From: an uncultured Oxalobacteraceae bacterium
GTDB lineage: Bacteria > Pseudomonadota > Gammaproteobacteria > Burkholderiales > Burkholderiaceae
Direction of reading: 5' to 3'
Assembly: GCA_946479255.1 (NCBI GenBank)
Contig: CAMLFK010000109.1
Span: 1-15,259 of the forward strand
DNA length: 15,259 nucleotides
The position numbers and the translations under genes are program-made. The notes beneath the pieces were generated by a model, which saw only the letters and a program-made list of their open reading frames with translations, had not been told where the DNA came from and did not search any database. Positions 7,513 to 14,124 of this stretch are shown piece by piece. How positions within the stretch are numbered: the stretch's first letter is position 1; every line of letters begins with the position of its first letter.

Positions 7513-8055
7513 TCAAAAAAGCTGGGGAACGAACATGCCGGTGCGCGCCTGATAGTCGCGGTACGCCTCGGCGAATTCGCTTTCGCCGAATTTGAGCTCC
7601 TCCTGACGCGCGGCCTGCCAGTAAAAATAAAACATCACCAGCACGCTAAGCAGCAGCCATGGCTCGGGAATGACCACCGCCCCGGCCAGCCAAGTAAGCG
7701 TATAGGCCGAATAAAACGGGTGGCGCACATAGCGATACGGTCCGGCCACCACCAAATGGCGCGGCCGATCGCGTGAGAACGCGAACGACAAGGGCGCGCT
7801 GCGATTGATCGTGACCGCCCACCAAAACACGGCCAGCGATCCCGCATACAAGGCCAGTCCCCCCAAAGTGCTCAAGGGCGCGAACCGGTACAGGAAAAAC
7901 ACCAGGCCCAGATGAAGCAGCGAAAATACTGTGCCGAGCAGGTAAATCGCTTGCATGCCCGTGCTCTTGCCATCCGGTTTGGTGAAAAAGCGCTTCATCG
8001 CCCATGCAAAACTGATAAAGCAGGACATGGCCATCAGCAAGACCACGGCCTTCAT
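7513..8055 (-). CDS. isoprenylcysteine carboxyl methyltransferase (ICMT/PEMT)-family membrane methyltransferase
   Basis: This is a 180-residue integral membrane protein with hydrophobic segments at about 2-20, 38-56, 66-82 and a long pair about 115-147. The signature GPYRYVRHPFYSAY (about 105-118) and the following QEELKFGESEFAEAYRDYQ (Glu152/153 region) are the S-adenosylmethionine-binding elements of the ICMT/phospholipid methyltransferase superfamily. Bacterial members methylate small carboxylates, lipids or other acceptors, mostly unknown. The start at 8055 forms an ATGA overlap with the stop of the diiron enzyme gene, indicating translational coupling; the frame is open 25 codons upstream but lies inside that gene. 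Third and last gene of the acyltransferase-oxidase-methyltransferase operon, converging with the M28 remnant 40 bp away. Context suggests that it methylates the product of the first two enzymes (inference). Confidence 0.85.
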   Translation of the reverse strand: MKAVVLLMAMSCFISFAWAMKRFFTKPDGKSTGMQAIYLLGTVFSLLHLGLVFFLYRFAPLSTLGGLALYAGSLAVFWWAVTINRSAPLSFAFSRDRPRHLVVAGPYRYVRHPFYSAYTLTWLAGAVVIPEPWLLLSVLVMFYFYWQAARQEELKFGESEFAEAYRDYQARTGMFVPQLF

Positions 8056-8702
8056 GCGACGACCGCCTCGTTGTACATCGCCGTATATAACTGCCCGGCG
8101 GTGCGGGCGGCGTGGCACATCCAGTCCCAATCGGCCGGGCTCAGGTTTTGGCGCTCAAGCAGGGCAAGAATCTCCGCCGTATGGCCGATATCGGTATCGC
8201 CATGGCCATAAAAAAATGTCGCTTGCTGCCCCTTGAGCGCCAGGTGCTGGCAGAGCTTCTGGGCGTAGCGCTTGCCATTGGTGGCGCCGATCGATTCGAG
8301 CGTCGCCGCGATAGCCAGCCGCGCCACAGGCATCCTGATGGCCGTGTAGACATTGAAGGCGACATACGACTGGCATGCCGGCTGCGCGAACAGGGTGCGG
8401 GGGTCGGGCCCGCTATAGCCGGTGTTGCGCAAGTCATTAATGACCCATTCCCAATGAGATTTTTCCTCATCGGCATGGTGCAGCAAGTAGTCGCGCACTT
8501 CATGGAGCTGGGGGGCGCAGTGCGCCCCGGCCAGGGCGAACGTGCTCGGGCCTTCATAGGTCTGGTGGAAAATCATCAGCAGGATGGCGTGATAATCGGC
8601 CATCGTGAACCGGCCACTGTCTAGCTTGCTGCACATGGCGTTGGCGGGAAAGCGGTCGACCGCTTCTTGTACGACACGAAGAAACTGTTCGCGGTCACTC
8701 AT
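8052..8702 (-). CDS. heme-oxygenase-like diiron oxidase/oxygenase (HDO; TenA-like fold)
   Basis: This is a 216-residue all-helical protein matching the 'iron-containing redox enzyme' group of the TenA/heme-oxygenase fold. Likely metal ligands appear in the three-helix pattern of HDOs: DEEKSHWEW (Glu80, His83), ATLESIG (Glu136) and YGHGDTDIGHTAEI (His167, Asp171, His174). The EGPSTFALAG segment near 50-59 is also typical of the fold. Characterised HDOs use diiron and O2 for fatty-acid decarboxylation, N-oxygenation, or C-C/C-N cleavage of amino acid derivatives; the reaction here is unknown. The gene has a strong AAAGGAG 6 nt before its ATG. It overlaps the upstream acyltransferase gene by 8 nt (ATGAGTGA) and the downstream methyltransferase gene by 4 nt, so the three products are made together. 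A thiaminase-like role is unlikely because the metal ligands are present. Confidence 0.85.
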   Translation of the reverse strand: MSDREQFLRVVQEAVDRFPANAMCSKLDSGRFTMADYHAILLMIFHQTYEGPSTFALAGAHCAPQLHEVRDYLLHHADEEKSHWEWVINDLRNTGYSGPDPRTLFAQPACQSYVAFNVYTAIRMPVARLAIAATLESIGATNGKRYAQKLCQHLALKGQQATFFYGHGDTDIGHTAEILALLERQNLSPADWDWMCHAARTAGQLYTAMYNEAVVA

Positions 8703-9894
8703 TTACTTCTCCTTTGCTGGGCATTAAGCCGGGGTCAATATCGTTCGAACGGTAAGCAAGCAATTGTTCATTGGACAGAATAAGGCGTTCGCACAGCGTC
8801 ACCGACAAGTTCAGTAAGACTTGAACGATGATTTCCGGGATGGTCTTCATCAAGCTGTGCAGCGAACGCTGCGACAACACTAACACTTCCATCTCGGTGA
8901 TGGCGACAATGGACGCGCTGCGCGCGCGGCTCGAGACGAAGGCCATTTCCCCAAACACTTGGCCCTGGCCCAGGGTAGCGATCGTGTATTGGCGCTGCTC
9001 GATGTCGCGCCGCACCTCGGCCACGCCGGACAAGATCAGGAACATCTCATTGCTCACCTCGCCGCGACGCACGATGTTGTCGCCCGCCTTGCATTTAAGC
9101 ACCGTCGACGCCTGGATGAACCGACTGGTGTCCTCGACACCGATGCCGCGAAATAGGCCAATTTTGGTCTCGAACAATTGCTCTGCCAAACAATGAATAA
9201 ATTCGTCGGAACAAAGGCCAGTTCGGGCGCCGCCCAGACTGTACTCGGGAAAGTGGTCGGCGAACCAGTTCGGCCGCGTGCCGCTGTTGTCGAGCCGGCG
9301 CGCGATGCGCAGCAACGGGGAGCCGACCCGTTTCAAATGCGCCAGGTCTTCGGTCAGCATGACCAGCGGCAGGTGATAACCGACATCAGGGTCGATGATC
9401 GCATCAGCATAACGGCGATAGCCGACCTGCTCGTACAGCCTGACCAGCGCCGGAGCGCAATGACAGAAGTTGACGCGGCAGGCACGCGCGCGACTGACGG
9501 TGTAAGCGTGATTGAACAGTAAGCCCAGCACGGCACTCCCGCGCCAGTCTTTGTGTACCACGAGGCGCGAGGTAATGCTGATCGACTCGAGGGGGAAATC
9601 CTGGAACAGTTCCAGCGAGAATTGCTCGCGGCATTCGCGCGGCAAATCCGGGCCGGCCCAGGTCAGGCGCAGCGTAGCGATCACCTGGCCGTCGACGAGT
9701 GCGCATAGGACGGTTGAGCTGGCAGTATCGAACTCGTCGCGAATTTCGCGCTGCGCATGATCGGCGGCGGCGACTTCCTTGTTCATCTCCTCGACCGACA
9801 CGGCGTAGCGCAAACGGTAGACCTGCGTGAGTAAGCCGGCCTGGCCCGCGTCCGCAATCGTGATCCTGCCCTGTTCGGTCTGAACGTCGCTCAT
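8695..9894 (-). CDS. FeeM/LuxI-like N-acyl amino acid synthase fused to a cyclic-nucleotide-binding domain
   Basis: This is a 399-residue cytoplasmic two-domain protein. Residues about 15-190 form a GNAT-fold acyltransferase of the autoinducer synthase/N-acyl amino acid synthase type: YRLRYAVSVEEMNKE, DEFD, VIATLRLTWA, then SITSRLVVHKDWRGSAVLG and LYEQVGYRRY. Family members load long-chain acyl-ACP onto an amino group. Residues about 245-370 form a CAP/PKA-type cyclic-nucleotide-binding domain with AGDNIVRRGE and the phosphate-binding cassette FGEMAFVSSRARSAS, including Glu316 and Arg325, so cAMP or cGMP binding is plausible. A linker of about 55 residues joins them. Mycobacterial cAMP-gated lysine acetyltransferases have the opposite domain order. 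The start at 9894 has a modest GAAGAG site. First gene of a three-gene operon with overlapping neighbours. Acyl acceptor and ligand are unknown. Confidence 0.85.
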   Translation of the reverse strand: MSDVQTEQGRITIADAGQAGLLTQVYRLRYAVSVEEMNKEVAAADHAQREIRDEFDTASSTVLCALVDGQVIATLRLTWAGPDLPRECREQFSLELFQDFPLESISITSRLVVHKDWRGSAVLGLLFNHAYTVSRARACRVNFCHCAPALVRLYEQVGYRRYADAIIDPDVGYHLPLVMLTEDLAHLKRVGSPLLRIARRLDNSGTRPNWFADHFPEYSLGGARTGLCSDEFIHCLAEQLFETKIGLFRGIGVEDTSRFIQASTVLKCKAGDNIVRRGEVSNEMFLILSGVAEVRRDIEQRQYTIATLGQGQVFGEMAFVSSRARSASIVAITEMEVLVLSQRSLHSLMKTIPEIIVQVLLNLSVTLCERLILSNEQLLAYRSNDIDPGLMPSKGEVNE

Positions 9895-10101
9895 GGATAC
9901 TCTTCAATACGTTTGCGTTCGATTATATGGGGCAGGCTCAGGTCAGCGGCGCAGGCGCTTGAAAATAGGGCCGAACCCCGTCACAGCGTACGCGCAGCGG
10001 CACAAAAAGAACGGGTTTGTAAGGCTTTCACCCCTTTCAAAATTGCTCCACATTTCAAGCCGATGATAAAGGCTCGATCACGAACCTTGGAAGGAAAAAT
10101 C

Positions 10102-10278
10102 ATGCAAAAACATGCTGGGCTCGCCGCACCGTTGCCTTGTGACAACGCTGGACTGACCCGGAATGATGCACCCCCGCCACCGCACGGACGGCAAGTGTGG
10201 TGGTCAAGTAATTTCGGAGACAACGATAGGTCTTTCTGCTGCCATTTTCCGATTAGCGCCTCCGTGCTTGTTGAATGA
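10102..10278 (+). CDS. candidate small ORF (58 aa), divergent from the acyltransferase operon
   Basis: The ATG at 10102 is preceded by GGAAGGA with about 6-nt spacing and opens 58 codons (MQKHAGLAAPLPCDNAG...). The peptide has a Pro run (APPPPHG), a WWSSNFGDN segment and a CC pair near the C-terminus. I recognise no family and see no signal peptide or membrane segment. It is divergent from the acyltransferase operon, with 207 bp between the start codons, a region that must hold that operon's promoter but in which I cannot fix -35/-10 boxes. It may be a regulator leader, a small protein or chance. Confidence 0.25.
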   Translation: MQKHAGLAAPLPCDNAGLTRNDAPPPPHGRQVWWSSNFGDNDRSFCCHFPISASVLVE

Positions 10279-10339
10279 GCTGAGCCGTCGCACTGGCACG
10301 CCCTATTCGGTTGCTGCGGACACGACGTTGCGAGGATTC

Positions 10340-10492
10340 CACCCCATTCATTAGCGCGAAATAAAAAAGGAAGTCAATACCATCAGGCAAAGACTTCCTT
10401 TTGTGAACCAGACGAAAATTTGTCGAGCTTTGTATTTTTTGTCAGATTCTATTTAGATTGTCAGATTCTATGTTGAATCGACAGAAGCGAAG
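10340..10492. repeat. left copy of an imperfect ~152-bp direct repeat
   Basis: The sequence from caccccattc to gacagaagcgaag matches 13241-13392 in the same orientation along its whole length, with scattered substitutions and small indels (by eye about 85 percent identity). Contents in order are a GCGCGAAATA block, an 11-bp stem-loop, a T-rich stretch, and a tandem TGTCAGATTCTAT motif (two copies about 20 bp apart) closing with a TGTCAGATTC/GAATCGACA inverted repeat. Similarity stops abruptly on both sides. It marks the left edge of the segment that carries the secreted protein/lipoprotein pair. Confidence 0.85.
10365..10402. terminator. bidirectional terminator-like hairpin in the left repeat
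   Basis: AAAAGGAAGTC pairs perfectly with GACTTCCTTTT across a 16-nt loop. The A-rich and T-rich ends give a U-tract in either reading direction, as expected of a bidirectional intrinsic terminator. No certain gene ends next to this copy, so its role here is unclear. Confidence 0.55.
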
Positions 10493-11411
10493 CTGTCCCG
10501 ACAAAATAAAAAATGACAAAAAGCTGCGACAGACTCCGGGCAGACTTCCCAAGACTACTCATCATAAAACCAAATAGTTTTTGACAAATTTTTACAGGGG
10601 AGTCGAGAGCGTGGCAAAACAGAAAAATAAAAAATGACAAATTCATCTACATGCGGACCGTCTTGGCGCCCTCAAGGAGAGGATACAGGATTAGTTGACC
10701 TTCAGTTCACTCATCACGTTCAGTTGAGTCATCTCCCATTACGTGGGGAAGACAGGCTGCCCCTTCCAACCTATCTTTCCTTTTTCCGTTGGCCGCAGAC
10801 AAAGTACGCCGCTACGCACTGACGTGACCCCGGCGGTTCACTGCGCGGTAGACCGGCCCCATCCGTCAGATGCGCCGCGCCGATCCAGTCCAGATAGCTC
10901 TACCTGCCATTTGTGAATTGAAGTAATCACGCACGGGAATAAGGTTCCTCACTGATTATGTGGATTCTAGATTATTATGCCGTCCGCAATGTTATCGATA
11001 TTAATCGGCGATTCTTACCAATGATTTTGCCACACCAATGAAAAGAGCATCAGTCCCATCGAGCGCACGCTCGGTCTGAATGAGAAGAGAAGTACCAGCG
11101 GGCCGTTGGCTTGGCGCGGCGCGCCTAGCACCTGGCGGCTGTTCCGGTACCACGCGAGAGGGCTGAATTGAGCAACTTGTGTGTAAAGGCATGCCGCGTA
11201 TGGCCGCTTGCTACAACATTCCCAATCGGACTTGGCTGATGAGCTTATGCACATTGGGTAGATCTGATGATAATCAAGCCACATCCTGGAACCGAAGCAT
11301 ATTCTGAAACGAAGGAAATGAACTTCTAACAGGATTTTATTAATCTGCAAGAGTGCGCTCAATTCTGATTCTGTCGCCAAATTTTGAATTAACACAGCAG
11401 GAGAAAACAAA
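10493..11411. other. about 0.9 kb without a recognisable gene
   Basis: This stretch is more AT-rich than the flanking core genes and yields only short open frames without family resemblance or convincing ribosome binding sites. The longest, on the minus strand at 11015-11410, has an unnatural composition. An 18-bp exact direct repeat (starts 10503 and 10624) lies near its left end. The right end must contain the promoter of the secreted-protein gene. I see no transposase, integrase or tRNA. Confidence 0.6.
10503..10641 (+). repeat. pair of exact 18-bp direct repeats
   Basis: AAAATAAAAAATGACAAA occurs at 10503-10520 and again at 10624-10641, 121 bp apart. The TGACAAAAA part of the first copy is also the reverse complement of the TTTTTGTCA part of the adjacent 152-bp repeat. 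A GACTCC/GGAGTC inverted pair (10531 and 10599) lies between the copies. The meaning is unknown; possibly the remains of a mobile element end. Confidence 0.6.
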
Positions 11412-12251
11412 ATGCATAGGCTCGTGGCGTGCTCTTTCGTGATTTTGACATTCGGTTTAAACGGCGTGACTTCTGCCCAGACCCGCTATTCAACTGGCGC
11501 GGTCTCAAACTATCCTGCTAATCCGTGCTTTGGCCCCGACCTGCCGCTCAGTGTCCCCGAGGCAGCGTCATTCCGTAGTTGGTACAATCGTGCCGGGCTG
11601 CCCAACGTATCGCGCTGGGAAAACAACGACGTGTGGGGTTCGGACTTCCGCGATGGTACAAATGCCGATCTCGAACCCCAGGGCGGCAGTGACCTCCCGG
11701 ATGTTTACTTCTACTCCGGTCATGGCATTTGTCAGCCTGCGCCGACAGCGAACGATCCAAATTTCATTTTCGTATGCAGCAGTAACGGGCAACCTAACAC
11801 TACCGATATCGGCGCATCTTCACGCTGGGGAAATGGTCCAGGCCGTTTGAAGTTTGCCTTCATCGACGCGAGTTGCCCGATGGATCTCGTGTCGCTCCGT
11901 AACAACTGGTTCCCGCCGTTTCAAGGCCTGCATGTTGCAGTTGGACATTCCGGTAATTCGACGCATGACACGCTGGATAGCCAGACGCGCGGCTCGACTT
12001 TTTCCGCCTACACCGTCGGTTATACGATCGATATCCTTGGTTTAAGAATCCAACTTTTCCCGGAGCTTCCGGCCACCTGGGCCTGGATGAACGCGGGTTT
12101 GATCGACGTGCAGTCGGAAGTCTGCGCAGTCTCGATCGCAAACGACGCGACCCAGGCGAGTGCCGAGAACCGCCGTGACAATGAGCGCGTAAAAACTCCG
12201 ATGGGTCGGCCCAACGGAAATTGGTTCGCGTGGCGCTGGATCTGCAGTTGA
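11412..12251 (+). CDS. secreted protein with caspase-like (clan CD) His/Cys arrangement, DUF6345-like
   Basis: This 279-residue protein has a Sec signal peptide (residues 1-22; cleavage predicted after TSA). The mature part contains PDVYFYSGHGI (His104-Gly105) and KFAFIDASCP (Cys155). A hydrophobic strand ending in His-Gly, followed by a second hydrophobic strand ending just before Cys, is the catalytic layout of clan CD peptidases (caspases, gingipains). Further conserved-looking elements are VAVGHSGNS (about 176-183), the 'TRGSTFSAYTVG' helix start and a Trp/Cys-rich C-terminus. Additional cysteines (39, 108, 122, 238, 278) could form disulfides in the periplasm or outside. The family assignment to DUF6345-type proteins is from memory and moderately certain; proteolysis is not proven. 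The start has AGGAG 8 nt upstream. A lipoprotein gene follows after 45 bp. Confidence 0.7.
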   Translation: MHRLVACSFVILTFGLNGVTSAQTRYSTGAVSNYPANPCFGPDLPLSVPEAASFRSWYNRAGLPNVSRWENNDVWGSDFRDGTNADLEPQGGSDLPDVYFYSGHGICQPAPTANDPNFIFVCSSNGQPNTTDIGASSRWGNGPGRLKFAFIDASCPMDLVSLRNNWFPPFQGLHVAVGHSGNSTHDTLDSQTRGSTFSAYTVGYTIDILGLRIQLFPELPATWAWMNAGLIDVQSEVCAVSIANDATQASAENRRDNERVKTPMGRPNGNWFAWRWICS

Positions 12252-12296
12252 ACCGCAATAGTCCAAACTTTCGAGCTTACATCAATAGAGTTCACC

Positions 12297-13175
12297 ATGA
12301 AAAACTTCGCCTTCGCTGTGCTATCCGCTGTTTTGGCCGTCGGTATTCTGCCCGGCTGCGCATCCGTGCGACAAGATCCCCGCCAATTGGACGAAAAGCA
12401 GGTAAAAGAATTGGCTGAAGTGGGGACCAACAAATTCGGCATTCTGTGGAACGGTCATTTGGCCGGTGCGCAGGACCATGCGGTCATGGCTGTGACCGAC
12501 GGTGTGACGACCTTGACAACCCGTGTGGGTAGCCGAACCTTCATCGTTCACAATCGCAACGATTTTCCGCCAAGCGGTAGCGACGAGTTCAAAGGGTCGG
12601 ATGAAGAGCTCAAGAATCTAGGTATAAGGTATTTGATGGCAGCTGGTGCCAACGCGGCGGAAATTGCCGATGCGCGGATTCTGCAGCAGGTCACTCAGGT
12701 TGGCGAAAAGCTCGCCGGCACGGACAAAGTTCACGTTCAGGAACCTCAGAAGAGCTATCGAACATTGCTCATTCAGCGCCGCGTCGAGGGAATCGACGTT
12801 GTGTCGTCGCGCTTGGTGCTCAATGCCAATAGCGCTGGACGCATCGCCTTTATGGAATTGAGTTGGCCGGACATCAATAGTGACGTGGTGAAGCATGTTG
12901 ACCGGCTGCGCGAGATAGTGGGCCGTGGCTATTTTGCTCCGCCGCTCCAGGGCGCGGAAGTCGAAACCGTGCAGCCGGTACTGCTACACTCGCCGGCAGT
13001 CGGCTTCTACAACGACACGACTGCGGCTATTCGCGTGATTTATCGCCCGATTGCCAAGCAGGTCGGCAAGAAGGCAGTGCGCTACATAAACGAGCGCGGT
13101 GAAGACGTCGCTTTACCGCGCGACGTCATTCCGTCGCGCGAAGAGTCGGTCAATCGGCCGGCTCCCAGGCAGTGA
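12297..13175 (+). CDS. lipoprotein with propeptide-like segment (292 aa)
   Basis: The N-terminus is a lipoprotein signal peptide with lipobox LPGC (Cys21). Ala at +2 means no inner-membrane retention signal, so outer-membrane location is likely. The rest has no transmembrane helix. Residues about 153-192 (YRTLLIQRRVEGIDVVSSRL, then VLNANSAGRIAFMELSWPDI) resemble the beta-rich PepSY/FTP propeptide domains of thermolysin-type proteases, which chaperone or inhibit the enzyme; this similarity is weak and seen by eye only. A 'GGAEVETVQPVLLHSP'-like strand region and a 'VIYRP' repeat-like segment follow. It lies 45 bp after the secreted caspase-like gene, same strand, with a weak ribosome binding site (AGAG), so coexpression is likely. 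Working idea: surface partner, chaperone or inhibitor of that protein. Its transcript would end at the hairpin at 13265-13302. Confidence 0.65.
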   Translation: MKNFAFAVLSAVLAVGILPGCASVRQDPRQLDEKQVKELAEVGTNKFGILWNGHLAGAQDHAVMAVTDGVTTLTTRVGSRTFIVHNRNDFPPSGSDEFKGSDEELKNLGIRYLMAAGANAAEIADARILQQVTQVGEKLAGTDKVHVQEPQKSYRTLLIQRRVEGIDVVSSRLVLNANSAGRIAFMELSWPDINSDVVKHVDRLREIVGRGYFAPPLQGAEVETVQPVLLHSPAVGFYNDTTAAIRVIYRPIAKQVGKKAVRYINERGEDVALPRDVIPSREESVNRPAPRQ

Positions 13176-13240
13176 CCGGTCATTTTCTGATTCTGAGGGC
13201 AAGGGCAGGCGACGAACGGCCAAGTTTAACCAGGTGGGTT

Positions 13241-13392
13241 CACCCCAATCAATGGCGCGAAATAAAAAGGAAGTCAATACCATCAGGCAAAGACTTCCTT
13301 TTGTGAGCCAGACCAAAAATTTATCGAACTTAAATTTTTTGTCAGATTCTATTTAAATTGCCAGATTCAATTTTGAATCGACAGAAGCGAAG
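13241..13392. repeat. right copy of the imperfect ~152-bp direct repeat
   Basis: Same element as at 10340-10492 and in the same orientation, ending three bases before the sodB stop codon. In this copy the terminal palindrome is tighter: GATTCAATTTTGAATC is nearly self-complementary. Because it forms the immediate 3' flank of sodB, this is probably the resident copy and the left one its duplicate, although a dispersed genomic repeat would look the same. Confidence 0.85.
13265..13302. terminator. bidirectional terminator shared by the lipoprotein gene and sodB
   Basis: An 11-bp perfect stem (AAAAGGAAGTC with GACTTCCTTTT) encloses a 16-nt loop, with T-tracts on both exits. It sits between two convergent genes, 90 bp after the lipoprotein stop and about 94 bp after the sodB stop (reading leftward), which fits termination of both transcripts. 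Confidence 0.7.
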
Positions 13393-13395
13393 AAC

Positions 13396-13974
13396 TTAAG
13401 CAGCGTTCTGCGCCACGAATTCCCAGTTCACCAGGCCCCAGAAGGTTTCCACGTACTTGGCGCGCAGGTTGCGGTAGTCGATGTAGTAAGCGTGCTCCCA
13501 GACGTCGCAGGTCAACAGTGGCTTGTCGCCGGCGGTCAGCGGGCAGCCTGCGTTCGAGGTGTTGACGATGTCGACCGAGCCGTCGGCCTTTTGCACCAGC
13601 CAGGTCCAGCCGGAACCGAAGTTGCCGACGCACGACTTGGTGAATTCTTCCTTGAACTTGTCGAAGGAACCCCACTTGGCGTTGATCTTGTCAGCCACGG
13701 CACCGCTTGGTGCGCCGCCGCCGTTTGGCTTCATGCCGTTCCAGTAGAAGGTGTGGTTCCACACCTGGGCCGCGTTGTTGAAAATGCCGCCCGACGACTT
13801 CTTGATGATTTCTTCCAGCGACAGGTTCTCGAACTCGGTACCCTTGATCAGGTTATTCAGGTTCGTCACATAGGTCTGATGATGCTTGCCGTAGTGGTAC
13901 TCGAGCGTCTCTTTCGAGATGTGCGGGGCAAGAGCGTCCATCGCGTACGGCAGTGGCGGCAGTGTATGTTCCAT
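13396..13974 (-). CDS. sodB: superoxide dismutase [Fe]
   Basis: This cytoplasmic enzyme disproportionates superoxide to O2 and H2O2. At 192 residues it has exactly the usual length for bacterial FeSOD. The metal ligands are His27 (EYHYGKHH region), His74 (VWNHTFYW), Asp157 and His161 (signature DVWEHAYY). Gln70 just before the second ligand ([13 protein letters not shown]) and Gly/Ala-rich context are typical of the iron rather than the manganese form. ATG at 13974 is preceded by AAGGA with 8-nt spacing. The gene ends right at the 152-bp repeat, whose hairpin probably terminates it. It lies downstream of xseA on the same strand with a 150-bp gap, so it likely has its own promoter. Confidence 0.97.
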   Translation of the reverse strand: MEHTLPPLPYAMDALAPHISKETLEYHYGKHHQTYVTNLNNLIKGTEFENLSLEEIIKKSSGGIFNNAAQVWNHTFYWNGMKPNGGGAPSGAVADKINAKWGSFDKFKEEFTKSCVGNFGSGWTWLVQKADGSVDIVNTSNAGCPLTAGDKPLLTCDVWEHAYYIDYRNLRAKYVETFWGLVNWEFVAQNAA

Positions 13975-14065
13975 GTTTTATCCTTGTTGAGTGCTGAAAA
14001 TGCGGTCGAAGTGCGCGGAACCCGACAACGAGGTCCGAGCCGTTGTTACTTCTGAAACGACGTAT

Positions 14066-14071
14066 ATTGTA
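14066..14071 (-). promoter_or_regulatory. possible -10 element of sodB
   Basis: Read toward sodB the sequence is TACAAT, a close match to the sigma-70 -10 hexamer, about 92 bp before the ATG. I find no good -35 at 16-18 bp spacing, so this is tentative. Confidence 0.3.
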
Positions 14072-14124
14072 AATCGGATGGCGCTTCGCTGCATCTTTGC
14101 TGCATAAGCCGCCGGGGCAGGGGG

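Noticed and set aside
10634..10822. 62-codon plus-strand frame starting at the second 18-bp repeat
   Set aside because: No Shine-Dalgarno sequence, no recognisable domain, and a sequence consistent with chance in a non-coding stretch.
11015..11410. 131-codon minus-strand frame upstream of the secreted-protein gene
   Set aside because: Cys/Trp/Ser-rich random-looking composition, no ribosome binding site, no family; it occupies the region expected to hold the promoter of the divergent gene.
10340..13392. CRISPR array or composite transposon interpretation of the repeated sequences
   Set aside because: Only two long, imperfect copies nearly 2.9 kb apart without regular spacers, Cas genes or any transposase; the direct repeats are real but neither label is supported.
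13492..14055. 187-codon plus-strand frame opposite sodB
   Set aside because: Antisense to a complete and unmistakable iron superoxide dismutase.
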